Assembly (NCBI GenBank): GCA_944381745.1
Contig: CALWMI010000113.1
Coordinates: 1-64,000, forward strand
Source of the DNA: an uncultured Lachnospiraceae bacterium
Lineage (GTDB): Bacteria > Bacillota > Clostridia > Lachnospirales > Lachnospiraceae
Direction: 5' to 3'
DNA: 64,000 nucleotides
Positions 33,089 through 42,147 of the stretch are shown here, in pieces (positions within the stretch are counted from its first letter, which is position 1; the number at the start of each line of letters is the position of its first letter). Both the position numbers and the translations under genes were made by a program. Under the pieces are notes generated by a model that saw only the letters and a program-made list of their open reading frames with translations, did not search any database and was not told the DNA's origin.

Positions 33089-33993
33089 ACCTTCAGATGT
33101 TTGCGGATAGTTACAAAGCTGCCCAGGAACCCGATGCCGATGCCCAGCGCCAGCCCCACCGGGAGCAAGGTCTGGTACAGCTCGGATGCCGGGACGAAAT
33201 CCAGCAGATTGTTCAGGATGCTGAACCTCTCCGTGATGAACGTCACCACCCTTGTGTACAGGAAATAGATGCCTGTCAGAGGAATGGCGGAGCCGATCAC
33301 GCCGATCAGGATTCCCTCCACGATAAACGGAGCCCGCACGAAGAAATCCGTGGCCCCGATCAATTTCATAATTGCAATCTCTTCCTTGCGGACGGCGATG
33401 CCGATCATGACCGTGTTGCTGATCAGGAACACCGCCACGAACAGCAGCACCAGGATAATGGTGATCGAGATATAGCTCAGCAGCCGGTTAAACCCGCTCA
33501 GCGTCTCCGCCACCGGCTCCGAGTGGTTGATATCCCGGATGCCCTGCACCGTCTCCAGGTAGGACACCAGGCTCTCCTGGTCCTCCACCGCGTTCAGGTA
33601 GATGATGTAATGGGATGCGTTGGCAAGGGGATTGTCGTCCTTAAAGCCCTCCGCCAGCTCCTCATTGCCTCCCAGGTACACCTCGATATACTCCGCCCAG
33701 GCCTCGTCCGCCGTCACATACTCCGTGTAGTCCACCTCCGGGCGGGCATTGATCTCCGTCCCGATGGCCTGGATCTGCTCCGCTGTGAGCGTCTCGTCAA
33801 AAAACACCGTCACCGTCACGCCGGACTCCGCCTCATCCACCATGTGGCGGAAATTCGTGACCACTGCGAAAAACAGGCAGAACATGAAAATACAGGCTGC
33901 CATCGTCGCCACCGACGCCAAGGAAAACATCTTGTTCCGGTAAATATTCTTGATGCCCTGCTTCAGTGTGTACCATACCGTACTAGCCCTCAT
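33085..33993 (-). CDS. ftsX: Cell-division ABC transporter permease FtsX
   Basis: The product has 302 residues with the four-helix FtsX layout: one helix near 20-45, an extracellular domain (about 50-170) that contacts the hydrolase, then three helices. Recognisable segments are IYRNKMFSLASVATMAACIFMF, the GVTVTVFFDE strand and MKLIGATDFFVRAPFIVEG. FtsX relays ATP hydrolysis in FtsE to the outside. It overlaps ftsE by 11 bases and the M23 gene by 4. Confidence 0.94.
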   Translation of the reverse strand: MRASTVWYTLKQGIKNIYRNKMFSLASVATMAACIFMFCLFFAVVTNFRHMVDEAESGVTVTVFFDETLTAEQIQAIGTEINARPEVDYTEYVTADEAWAEYIEVYLGGNEELAEGFKDDNPLANASHYIIYLNAVEDQESLVSYLETVQGIRDINHSEPVAETLSGFNRLLSYISITIILVLLFVAVFLISNTVMIGIAVRKEEIAIMKLIGATDFFVRAPFIVEGILIGVIGSAIPLTGIYFLYTRVVTFITERFSILNNLLDFVPASELYQTLLPVGLALGIGIGFLGSFVTIRKHLKV

Positions 33994-34669
33994 AGATGTA
34001 TCCTCCCTCTTTCTCGTCGCTGATGATCACGCCTCTCTTCATCGTGATAACCCTCTTCTTCATCTCATCGACGATCTCCCGGTTATGGGTGACAACCAGG
34101 ATGGTGGTGCCGGTGCGGTTGATCTTCTCCAGCAGGCGCATGATATCCCAGGAATTCTTGGGATCCAGGTTGCCGGTGGGCTCGTCCGCCAGCAGGATGT
34201 CCGGGCGGTTGACCAGGGCCCTGGCCAGGGCGACCCTCTGCTGCTCCCCTCCCGACAGCTCCTTGGGAAAAGACTTGTACTTCTCCGCCAGCCCGATCAT
34301 GGACAGCATCTTGGGCACCTCGCGGCGAATCTTCCGCGTAGGCGTCATGATCACCCGCTGGGCGAAGGCGATATTCTCATATACATTCCGATCCTTCAGC
34401 AGGCGGAAATCCTGGAACACCACGCCCAGCTTCCGCCTGTACCTGGGAATCTGCCTCCTGCGCAGCCTCCCCAGGTTCTGGCCGTTCACGACAATCTTCC
34501 CGCTGGTAGGCTCAAGCTCCTTCAGCAGGAGCTTGATTAACGTAGATTTACCCGACCCGCTGTCTCCCACGATAAATACAAATTCCCCTCGTTCCACCTT
34601 CAGGTTGATGTTCTTAAGCGCTGGTATCCCCTCTACGTAAGCTTTGCTCACATTTTCCATTGTGATCAT
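33983..34669 (-). CDS. ftsE: Cell-division ATP-binding protein FtsE
   Basis: The product has 228 residues. It has Walker A GDSGSGKST, the Q loop VFQDFRLL, signature LSGGEQQRVALARAL, Walker B ILLADEPTGNLD and the switch His in VVTHNRE. The length and sequence match FtsE, not a generic MacB. AGGAGG lies 11 bases before ATG 34669, and a second ATG follows at 34660. A short GCCGGC hairpin (about 34720) sits between cdaR and ftsE. Confidence 0.95.
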   Translation of the reverse strand: MITMENVSKAYVEGIPALKNINLKVERGEFVFIVGDSGSGKSTLIKLLLKELEPTSGKIVVNGQNLGRLRRRQIPRYRRKLGVVFQDFRLLKDRNVYENIAFAQRVIMTPTRKIRREVPKMLSMIGLAEKYKSFPKELSGGEQQRVALARALVNRPDILLADEPTGNLDPKNSWDIMRLLEKINRTGTTILVVTHNREIVDEMKKRVITMKRGVIISDEKEGGYIYEG

Positions 34670-34766
34670 TTAGCTTTTGCCTCCTAAAATCTTTGTCTCC
34701 TCTGTATGCCGGCCCCCTCGCCGGCTTGGATTTATGTCTACCTATACTGTTATATCATGTTTCCGC

Positions 34767-35855
34767 TCAATAATCCAGCGTTTCCATGTATTTCATATAT
34801 TTTACAACCATCAGCGCAATCTTGAAGGTGATGGCGTCCTCAAAAATCCGCAGATCCAGGCCGGTGCTCTTCTGCAGCTTGTCCAGCCGGTACACCAGGG
34901 TATTCCTGTGGATATAGAGCTGGCGGGAGGTCTCGGACACGTTGAGGCTGTTCTCGAAGAACTTGTTGATCGTCGTCAGCGTCTCCTCGTCAAAGTCGTC
35001 CGGCGACTTGCCGTCGAACACCTCGCGGATAAACATCTTGCACAGCGGGATCGGCAGCTGATAGATCAGACGTCCGATGCCCAGGGCGCTGTAGGAGATG
35101 ATATCCTTGTCCTCGAAGAAAATCTTGCCGATATCCAGTGCCATCTTGGCCTCCTTGTAGGATCTGGACACCTCCTTGAGCTCCGGCACGATCGCCCCAT
35201 AGGCAATGTGGATGTCCTCGCTGGTCTCCGCCCGCAGCAGGTTCAGGATCATCCTCGCCGTCTTGTTGATCTCTGGATAGCCCTCCCCCTGGGCGACCTC
35301 CTTGACCACGATGACGTTCTTCTCGTCCACAGCCGTGATGAAATCCTTGGACTTGCCGCCGAACAGGCCGCGGACGCTCTCCAGCACCGCCGAATCCTTC
35401 TCCCGGTTAATCTCGATGATGTAGACGACACGGCGCACGTCGATATCCACATGCAGCTTCTTCGCCCGGTTGTAGATATCCACCAGGAGCAGGTTGTCCA
35501 GCAGCAGGTTCTTGATAAAGTTGTCCTTGTCGAACCGCTCCTTGTAGGCGACCAGCAGGTTCTGGATCTGGAAAGCCGCGATCTTACCCACCATATAGAC
35601 GTCCTCGCTCGTCCCGTCCGCCAGCAGCACATACTCCAGCTGCTGCTCGTCAAACACCTTGAAGAACTGGTGTCCCCTCACCACTTGGCTGTCTGCCGGG
35701 GATTCCACAAAGGAAAGCACCTCCTTCATATAGTCTTCGCTGTCCTCTGCCGTGGTCGCCAGCAGTTTCCCCTCGGTGTCGATGATGCTCAAATCAATTC
35801 TCGTGATATTCTTAAGCCCGTCCAGTGTTGTCTGCAGTATCTGGTTTGATATCAT
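34767..35855 (-). CDS. CdaR/PucR family transcriptional regulator
   Basis: The product has 362 residues. The N-terminal half resembles the sugar-diacid sensor domain of CdaR proteins (ITRIDLSIIDTEGKLLATT). The C-terminus has the PucR-type helix-turn-helix LNVSETSRQLYIHRNTLVYRLDKLQ, preceded by a GGDEF-like scaffold region (about 150-270). Such proteins respond to small acids and control uptake or catabolic genes. It is transcribed alone from a promoter at 35961-35989; an upstream dyad TTTGCG N7 CGCAAA (35934-35952) may be an operator. Confidence 0.85.
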   Translation of the reverse strand: MISNQILQTTLDGLKNITRIDLSIIDTEGKLLATTAEDSEDYMKEVLSFVESPADSQVVRGHQFFKVFDEQQLEYVLLADGTSEDVYMVGKIAAFQIQNLLVAYKERFDKDNFIKNLLLDNLLLVDIYNRAKKLHVDIDVRRVVYIIEINREKDSAVLESVRGLFGGKSKDFITAVDEKNVIVVKEVAQGEGYPEINKTARMILNLLRAETSEDIHIAYGAIVPELKEVSRSYKEAKMALDIGKIFFEDKDIISYSALGIGRLIYQLPIPLCKMFIREVFDGKSPDDFDEETLTTINKFFENSLNVSETSRQLYIHRNTLVYRLDKLQKSTGLDLRIFEDAITFKIALMVVKYMKYMETLDY

Positions 35856-35960
35856 ATCCGCTTCTCCTTCTTTCTATCATTTGCCCTTCCCCAACTGATG
35901 CTTACCGACCTATGCAACTTTCACAAATATTCGTTTGCGCTTTTGTCGCAAAGTTATGAT

Positions 35961-35989
35961 AATATACATACGTTAATGCAATTATACAA
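35961..35989 (-). promoter_or_regulatory. Probable cdaR-type gene promoter
   Basis: On the minus strand TTGTAT (35989-35984) and TATATT (35966-35961) have a 17-base spacer, just past the terminator of the upstream gene. The dyad TTTGCG/CGCAAA lies downstream in the leader. Confidence 0.55.
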
Positions 35990-36030
35990 AAAAAGCAAGA
36001 GGAAATGCAAGCGATTTTATGCATTTCCTC
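35988..36030 (-). terminator. Intrinsic terminator after the WecG/TagA-like gene
   Basis: On the minus strand GAGGAAATGCA (36030-36020) pairs with TGCATTTCCTC (36009-35999), followed by TTGCTTTTTTT. Confidence 0.82.
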
Positions 36031-36112
36031 AGATTTGCGCCGGTGTGCGGGACATAAACCATTCCCGCCCTGCCGCTGGCTGTCTATTTTCTATATTTTG
36101 CTGTTCCCTTCC

Positions 36113-36796
36113 CTATTCCTCTTCCTCCTGGCGGCTCCTGTACTGCTGGACCTTCCTGCGGAACATGCTCCGGCCGATCAGCCGCTTGATCCAGCCGCCT
36201 TTCCCCTTCTCCGGGCCCAATATGCCCTCCGGCACAAGCCCAAACCACAGCTTCGCCCCGATCTTCGGCTTCTGCTCGTACAGGAATTCCTCCTGGAAGG
36301 GCTGATCCATCATGGACAGGACGACGTCGGGCATCACGCTGTTGATCTCGTTGACGATCACCTCCGGATCCCCGCTGCTGTTGTCCGCCACATAGGAGCC
36401 GGCGATGGCCAAATCCGGGCAGAGCGACAGGAGGGTCTCCCGCAGCGCTTCCAGGAGCTCCTCATTCTGCGCCAGGAGAAAGCAAGTCTTCCTCTCCCTC
36501 CCGGCAATCTGCAGCACCTCCCGGAATACCGCCCGCTCCTCCACCTTGCGCAGCAGATCCTCGTCCTGGAATTCCGCCGCCAGGAGGATGTCCTTCTCCA
36601 CCACCACATGGCGGTCCATGCTCTCCAGTATCTCCTTGTAAGCAGGCTCCTCCCCGGCGTACAGGAGCATCTCCCGGCTGACCATGCACATGGTGTCCAG
36701 CACGTCGTTGTTCATATATTCATCAATTAAGCCGTCCAGACCCTGCAGCGGCACACCGCGCAGGCTGACCCCCAAAAGATTGATCATTTCTTCCAT
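36113..36796 (-). CDS. Diverged WecG/TagA-like domain protein
   Basis: The product has 227 residues. Residues 120-200 follow the WecG/TagA/CpsF pattern: GSYVADNSSGDPEVIVNEINSVMPDVVLSMMDQPFQEEFL, then KLWFGLVPEGILGPEKGKGGW. In true family members this part holds the UDP-sugar site with a PKQE motif; here it reads QPFQEEF, so activity is uncertain. The C-terminus is basic and then acidic. ATG 36796 has GAGGTG. Moderately confident in the fold, not in the reaction. Confidence 0.5.
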   Translation of the reverse strand: MEEMINLLGVSLRGVPLQGLDGLIDEYMNNDVLDTMCMVSREMLLYAGEEPAYKEILESMDRHVVVEKDILLAAEFQDEDLLRKVEERAVFREVLQIAGRERKTCFLLAQNEELLEALRETLLSLCPDLAIAGSYVADNSSGDPEVIVNEINSVMPDVVLSMMDQPFQEEFLYEQKPKIGAKLWFGLVPEGILGPEKGKGGWIKRLIGRSMFRRKVQQYRSRQEEEE

Positions 36797-36931
36797 TTCT
36801 GCACCTCAACCCCAGTATAGCAGACGTCCCCGCCTTTGTCTATATGGTTCCCCGCCGCAGCCCCGGAGGCCTATTCATATTCCCCTGCCCTCCCTCATAA
36901 ACTGTAGCAGGAAAGTATCAGGAGGCCCTCT

Positions 36932-37375
36932 ATGAGTTCAAAAACCAAGATCATCGTCCTACATAAACGGGAAGTTGTGTATACCTCCCTGTTTGCCCTG
37001 CTGGGCATCGTCATTGTCTTCCTGCTCTTCTTTATGTTTTCCTCCGGCAGCGGCAAACAGGAAGAAGCCCCGCAGGAGGCCGCCCTCTACCAGGCCGGCG
37101 TCTACACCGCCTCCATCCAGCTGGGGGAGCAGACCGTGGACGTGGAAGTGGCCGTGGACAGCAGCCACATCAACTCCATCTCCCTCGTCAGCCTGGACGA
37201 CACGGTGTCCGCCATGTATCCCCTTGTCCAGCCTGCCCTGGATGAGCTGTCCCAGCAGATCTGTGAATCCCAGTCCCTGGACAACATCAGCTATCCCGCC
37301 GACAGCCAGTATACCTCCATGGTGCTGCTGGACGCCATCCGCTCGGCCCTGTCCAAGGCCAAGGTTCCCCAGTAG
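36932..37375 (+). CDS. Membrane-anchored FMN-binding-domain-like protein
   Basis: The product has 147 residues: one N-terminal membrane helix (about 15-38), an Ala/Glu-rich linker, then a domain with GVYTASIQLGEQTVDVEVAVDSSHINSISL and YTSMVLLDAIRSAL. This is the outline of FMN_bind domains, but the DxxSGAT-type Thr that carries covalent FMN is replaced by SYPADSQYTS, so flavin attachment is doubtful. AGGAGG lies 6 bases before ATG. It stands alone between a minus-strand gene and convergent nadE. Confidence 0.55.
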   Translation: MSSKTKIIVLHKREVVYTSLFALLGIVIVFLLFFMFSSGSGKQEEAPQEAALYQAGVYTASIQLGEQTVDVEVAVDSSHINSISLVSLDDTVSAMYPLVQPALDELSQQICESQSLDNISYPADSQYTSMVLLDAIRSALSKAKVPQ

Positions 37376-37459
37376 GCCGCAGGCCCTCGCCGCCCTTGCG
37401 CACCGGGGAGCGCCGTTCCCGGCAGGCCCCGCTGCCCTGGCTTGGCACCCCTGCTTCCG

Positions 37460-39397
37460 TCAGGCCTTGCCCTTCCTCGCCCGGGACACCTTCTCCAGCT
37501 CTTCCAGCCACAGGGCCGCGCAGGCATCGCTTGGCATGCGCAGGTCTCCCCGGGGAGAGACGGCCACTGACCCTACCTTTGGCCCGTCCGGCAGGCAGGA
37601 GCGCTTGAACTGCTGGGAGAAGAACCGGCGGTAGAACCGCTCCAGCCATTGGAAGATCGTTCCCTCGTCATAGTCTCCCGCGAAGGCCAGCTTGGCCACC
37701 CGGAAGACCTTCGCCGGGGAATAGCCGAAGCGCAGCACATAGTATAGGAAAAAGTCGTGAAGCTCATAGGGGCCCACCAGATCTTCTGTCTTCTGGGAGA
37801 TCTTCCCGTCCTCCGGGGGCAAAAGCTCCGGGCTCACCGGCGTGTCCAGGATGTCCTCCAGCACCGCCGAAAGCTCCGGATCCCCGCTTGTCCGGGCACA
37901 GTAGCGCACCAGGTGGCGCACCAGGGTCTTGGGCACCGAGGCGTTGACACCGTACATGGACATGTGGTCGCCGTTGTAGGTGGCCCACCCAAGGGCCAGC
38001 TCGGACAAGTCTCCCGTCCCCACCACCAGGCCGCCGGACTGGTTCGCCAGATCCATCAGCACCTGGGTCCGCTCCCTGGCCTGGGAATTCTCATAGGTCA
38101 CATCATGGCAGCTCTCCTCCTGGCCGATATCCCGGAAGTGGGTGAGCACTGCCTCCCGGATGTCCACCTCCCGCAGGGAAGCCCCCAGGCGCTCCACCAG
38201 GCGGCAGGCATTCTGGTATGTCCTGTCCGTGGTGCCAAAGCAGGGCATGGTCACCGCCAAAATCCCGGACACAGGAAGCCCCAGCTCCTGGAAGGCCCGC
38301 GCAGTCACCAGGAGAGCCAGGGTGGAGTCCAGGCCGCCGGAGATCCCGATCACCGCCTGGGAGGCCCCTGTGTGCTCCAGCCGTTTCCGAAGGCCAGCGG
38401 CCTGTATCGCCAGTATCTCCTCGCACCGCTTCTCCCAGTCACGCTCTCCCTCCGGCACAAAGGGCCTGGGCGGGAAGACACGCTCCAGCTTCGTCTCCCC
38501 AATCTCCAGCTGGAAGGGAAGCTTCACATAGTCCTCCTCCCTCTCCGGGCGGAAGGTGGTCGTCCGCCTGCGCTCCCCTGCCAGGCGGCGCACATCCACA
38601 TCCGCCGTGACCATCCCGCTGCCAAAGCGCGGGGACTCTGCCAGCAGCGTCCCGTTCTCTGCGATCAGGTCATGGCCTGCGAACACCAGGTCGGTGGAGG
38701 ACTCCCCCTCCCCCGCGTCCGCGTAAATATATGCGCTCAGCAGGCGGGCCGACTGGCTCTCCACCAGCATTCGCCGGTAGTCCCCCTTCCCCGTCATCTC
38801 GTCGCTGGCGGAGAGGTTCACCAGCACCGCCGCCCCCGCCAGGGCGTGGCGCTCGCTGGGCGGGGACGCCACCCACAGATCCTCGCAGATCTCCGCCGCC
38901 ACAGTCAGCTCCTCCATCCCCTGGCACTGCAGGAGAATATCCGTCCCGAACAAGACTTCCCGGCCAGGCATCCACGATATTTTCCCAGCCGTGCGCGGCC
39001 CCGGCGCAAAATGCCGGGCCTCATAGAATTCCGCGTAATTAGGGATGTGCGTCTTGGGGATGAAGGCCAGCACCTCCCCCCGGTTCAGCACCGCTGCCAC
39101 ATTGTAGAGCCTCCCGGACACCTCCAGGGGCATGCCAATGAACAGCAGCATATCCGCCTCCCTCGTGTCCTCCGCAATCCGTGCAAGCTCCTCCTTCGCC
39201 CTGCGAAGCAGCAGCTCCTGCAAGAAGAGATCCCCGCACGTATACCCCGTCAGGCACAGCTCCGGGAAGACAAGGATCTTCACGCCCTTCTCCTGCGCCT
39301 GGGCAGCCGCCCGGCGGATCTCCTCCCCGTTATGCTTCACATCCGCCACCCGGATTTTCGGCGTGGCGGCCGCTACCTTCACAAAACCGTCTCTCAT
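37460..39397 (-). CDS. nadE: Glutamine-dependent NAD+ synthetase
   Basis: The product has 645 residues, the two-domain form. The N-terminal nitrilase-like glutaminase has the catalytic Glu (about residue 47, LVFPELCLTGYTCGDLF), Lys (PKTHIPNY) and Cys (EICEDLW). The C-terminal synthetase has the P-loop GISGGLDSTLALLV. It converts deamido-NAD+ to NAD+. The ATG at 39397 overlaps the hslO TGA (ATGA), which fixes the start; the frame to 39472 is a shadow. It is the last gene of a six-gene operon. Confidence 0.95.
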   Translation of the reverse strand: MRDGFVKVAAATPKIRVADVKHNGEEIRRAAAQAQEKGVKILVFPELCLTGYTCGDLFLQELLLRRAKEELARIAEDTREADMLLFIGMPLEVSGRLYNVAAVLNRGEVLAFIPKTHIPNYAEFYEARHFAPGPRTAGKISWMPGREVLFGTDILLQCQGMEELTVAAEICEDLWVASPPSERHALAGAAVLVNLSASDEMTGKGDYRRMLVESQSARLLSAYIYADAGEGESSTDLVFAGHDLIAENGTLLAESPRFGSGMVTADVDVRRLAGERRRTTTFRPEREEDYVKLPFQLEIGETKLERVFPPRPFVPEGERDWEKRCEEILAIQAAGLRKRLEHTGASQAVIGISGGLDSTLALLVTARAFQELGLPVSGILAVTMPCFGTTDRTYQNACRLVERLGASLREVDIREAVLTHFRDIGQEESCHDVTYENSQARERTQVLMDLANQSGGLVVGTGDLSELALGWATYNGDHMSMYGVNASVPKTLVRHLVRYCARTSGDPELSAVLEDILDTPVSPELLPPEDGKISQKTEDLVGPYELHDFFLYYVLRFGYSPAKVFRVAKLAFAGDYDEGTIFQWLERFYRRFFSQQFKRSCLPDGPKVGSVAVSPRGDLRMPSDACAALWLEELEKVSRARKGKA

Positions 39398-40278
39398 GGC
39401 CTCTTCCCCCTCTCCAGAATCGCTGACAGCTCCTGCACCGTAAACCGGTACGCCTGGTTGCAGAACTGGCACTTTACTTCCACATCCTTGCCCTCCCGGA
39501 TCATGTCCGAGAGCTCCTTCTTCCCGATGCCCAGCAGCACCTTCTCCACCCGCTCCCTGGAACAGTCGCAGGCAAAGGCTACCGGCATGCGGTCTGTGAT
39601 CTCCAGCCCCAGATCTCCCACCAGGTACGCCAGAAGCTCCTCCGGCCCCATCCCCTCGTCCAGCAGGGCGGTCACAGAGCTCATCCCGGCAAGCTTCCGC
39701 TCCAGGGAGGCGATCACCTCTTCGTCGGTGAAGGGCATGAGCTGCAGGATAAAGCCCCCAGCCTGCTTCACCGTATTATTTTTCTCCATCAGGACGCCCA
39801 GCCCCACCGAGGAGGGCACCTGCTCCGACGTGGCAAAATAGTAGGTGAGGTCTTCTGCGATCTCCCCGGTCTGTAGGGCGGTCTGCCCGGAATAGGGCTC
39901 CTTGAGCCCCATATCCTTGACGACCCTCAGGATCCCATGCCCCACTGCCCCGGCCACATCCAGCTTTCCCTTGGCGTTCGGCGGCAGCCACACGTCCGGC
40001 TGGTTCACATAGCCCTTCACCCTGGCTTTGGAATCCGCAGTGACTGTAATCCCGCCGATTGGCCCGTCGCCCTTGACCTGGAGCGTCAGGAGATCCTTCT
40101 CCCCCTTCAGCATCGCCCCCATCATCGCCCCTGCGCACAGCAGGCGCCCCAGGGCTGCCGTCGCCACCGGGCTCGTATTGTGGGCCTGCCGGGCTGTCTC
40201 CACCGTCTCCCGCGCCGTCACGGCAAAGGCCCGGATCTGCCGGCCTGCCGCAGTCGCCCGCACCAAATCATCTGCCAT
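39394..40278 (-). CDS. hslO: Redox-regulated chaperone Hsp33
   Basis: The product has 294 residues. The zinc-binding switch is CDCSRERVEK plus CQFCNQAY near the C-terminus, four Cys that release zinc on oxidation and activate the holdase. The N-terminal domain has RAFAVTARETVETA and GGYKAR-like GITVTADSKARVKGY. The start has GGAGGAG inside the preceding gene. It overlaps nadE. Confidence 0.95.
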   Translation of the reverse strand: MADDLVRATAAGRQIRAFAVTARETVETARQAHNTSPVATAALGRLLCAGAMMGAMLKGEKDLLTLQVKGDGPIGGITVTADSKARVKGYVNQPDVWLPPNAKGKLDVAGAVGHGILRVVKDMGLKEPYSGQTALQTGEIAEDLTYYFATSEQVPSSVGLGVLMEKNNTVKQAGGFILQLMPFTDEEVIASLERKLAGMSSVTALLDEGMGPEELLAYLVGDLGLEITDRMPVAFACDCSRERVEKVLLGIGKKELSDMIREGKDVEVKCQFCNQAYRFTVQELSAILERGKRP

Positions 40279-40284
40279 CCTCTC

Positions 40285-41055
40285 TCACTCCTCCTGCAAT
40301 CTCTTCTTGCCGCGCTCCCGCGCAGCCACGTAAATCCGCTCGCTCTCTGGCCCCGGCGGCTGCCTGGTAAAGGCGTCGTACGCCGCCTCGAACTCCATCC
40401 CCGCCTGCGCCAGGAGCTCCTTCACCTTCTCCAGGGAATAGCTCCTCTGGAAATGCTCCTCCTGGAACTTGTCGTAGCGCCCGTCCTCCCCCTGCACGAA
40501 CAGGGACAGGCTGTATTCGTTGACGCCGGTATCCGGGTCATAGTAATTGTCCCATATAAAGCTGCTCTCCTCCCGGTCCTCGGCAAAGGTATGGTCTCCC
40601 AGCAGCTCCCGGTATTTGTACTCCGTGTTCAGGTCGAAGAGGAAGACCCCGCCCGGATCCAGGTAGTTGTTCACCAGCCGGAACACCTGCAGGAGATCCT
40701 CCTCTTCCAGGAGATAATTCATGGAATCGCACACGCTCACCACCGCCCGCACCGTCCCGTACAGCTCAAACTCCCGCATGTCCTGCTGCAGGTAGAGGAT
40801 GTCGCGGCCGGAGGCATACTTCTTCTCCTGCGCCAGCTCCAGCATCTCCCCTGACAAATCCACACCGATCATATCATAGCCCATCCCGGCCAAGAGCTCC
40901 GTCATATTTCCTGTGCCGCAGCCCAGCTCCAGCACCAGGCCGTCCTCCACGCCGTAATCCCGCAGCAGGCCGCGCAGATACGCCGCCCACTCCTCATAGG
41001 GGATATTGTCCATGAAGAGGTCGTAGACCTGGGCAAAGCCCGTGTATGCCTCCAT
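40285..41055 (-). CDS. Class I SAM-dependent methyltransferase
   Basis: The product has 256 residues. The SAM-binding motif is VLELGCGTGNMTELLA, followed by DLSGEMLELAQEK and the VVSVCDSMNYLLEEEDL and GGVFLFDLNT segments. The sequence is of the type often annotated as a small-molecule methyltransferase in Firmicutes. The ORF is open to 41274, but ATG 41055 follows GGGAGGGG and begins the domain. It starts 4 bases past the hisC stop codon and ends 6 bases before hslO. The substrate is unknown. Confidence 0.88.
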   Translation of the reverse strand: MEAYTGFAQVYDLFMDNIPYEEWAAYLRGLLRDYGVEDGLVLELGCGTGNMTELLAGMGYDMIGVDLSGEMLELAQEKKYASGRDILYLQQDMREFELYGTVRAVVSVCDSMNYLLEEEDLLQVFRLVNNYLDPGGVFLFDLNTEYKYRELLGDHTFAEDREESSFIWDNYYDPDTGVNEYSLSLFVQGEDGRYDKFQEEHFQRSYSLEKVKELLAQAGMEFEAAYDAFTRQPPGPESERIYVAARERGKKRLQEE

Positions 41056-41059
41056 CCTC

Positions 41060-42130
41060 TCACCCCTCCCCGCGCGTGTAAGACGCAAGGAAGCCCAGCA
41101 GCTGCTCCATCTCCCCGTCCGTCCCCACGGAAATCCGCAGGTAGTTGTCAATCCGCGGCGAGTCAAAGTAGCGCACGTAGATGTCCGCCTCCCGCAGCGC
41201 CTGGTACAGCTGCCTCCCCGGATACTGGGGATGGGAGGCGAAGAGGAAGTTGGCGCTGGAGGGCAGCACCACAAATCCCAGCTCCTTAAGCGCCCTGGCT
41301 GTCCGCTCCCGCGTGGCCACGATTTTCGCCGTCGTCTCCCGGAAATAGGCCTCGTCCTTCACCGCCTCCACGCCGCAGCGGATGGCGGCGGCGCTCATCG
41401 TATAAGAATTGTAGGAATATTTCACCGCGTTCATATACCGGATAAGCAGCGGGCTTCCCACTGCGTAGCCGATGCGCATGCCCGCTAGGGAGCGGGATTT
41501 GGAAAAGGTCTGCACCACCAGCAGGTTCTCATACTCCGGCAGCAGCCGGATGGCCGACTCTGCGCCGAAGTCCACATAGGCCTCATCCACAATGACCACG
41601 GTGTCTGGATTGTGCCGCAGGATATCCTCCACGAAGGACAGCGGCTCCGCGATGGCTGTGGGGGCGTTGGGGTTGGGGAACAGAATCCCCCCGTTCTCCC
41701 CGTAGTAGTCCTCCCTGCGCATCCGGAAATCCCCGTCCAGGGCCGGGCAGCGGTAGGGGACGCCAAACAGCTGCGCCCACACCGGGTAGAAGGAGTAAGT
41801 GATGTCCGGGAACAGCACCGGCCTCCCCGACTGGAAAAACGTCTGGAAGGCAATGGCCAGCACGTCGTCGGAACCCACGCCCGGGAAAATCTGATCCTCC
41901 CCCACGCCGCAGGAGGCAGCCAGGGCCTGCACCAGCTCCTGGGCCGCTGGATCCGGGTAGCGCCGCAGGGCGTCCGGCGTGCGGCTAAGCTCTGCAAGCG
42001 CCCGCAGCACGCCCGGCGCCGGCGGATAGGGATTCTCATTGGTATTCAGCTTCACAATGCCCTTCTTCTTCGGCTGTTCCCCCGGCACATAGGGGGTCAC
42101 CCGCCGGAAATTCTGTTCGATCGCTTTCAT
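41060..42130 (-). CDS. hisC: Histidinol-phosphate aminotransferase
   Basis: The product has 356 residues. PLP-enzyme marks are LNTNENPYPP, PGVGSDDVLAIAFQ, FPNPNAPTAI, VDEAYVDFG and the PLP lysine in QTFSKSRSLAGMRIGYAVG. It catalyses transamination of imidazole acetol phosphate in histidine synthesis and often acts on aromatic amino acids as well. ATG 42130 follows AGGAGGGG. No other his gene is next to it, so the operon context does not decide the substrate. Confidence 0.87.
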   Translation of the reverse strand: MKAIEQNFRRVTPYVPGEQPKKKGIVKLNTNENPYPPAPGVLRALAELSRTPDALRRYPDPAAQELVQALAASCGVGEDQIFPGVGSDDVLAIAFQTFFQSGRPVLFPDITYSFYPVWAQLFGVPYRCPALDGDFRMRREDYYGENGGILFPNPNAPTAIAEPLSFVEDILRHNPDTVVIVDEAYVDFGAESAIRLLPEYENLLVVQTFSKSRSLAGMRIGYAVGSPLLIRYMNAVKYSYNSYTMSAAAIRCGVEAVKDEAYFRETTAKIVATRERTARALKELGFVVLPSSANFLFASHPQYPGRQLYQALREADIYVRYFDSPRIDNYLRISVGTDGEMEQLLGFLASYTRGEG

Positions 42131-42147
42131 CTTCCCCTCCTGCCGCG

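Noticed and set aside
36932..37375. Functional covalent FMN carrier
   Set aside because: The fold outline fits, but the Thr-containing attachment motif is not present, so only a domain-like call is made.
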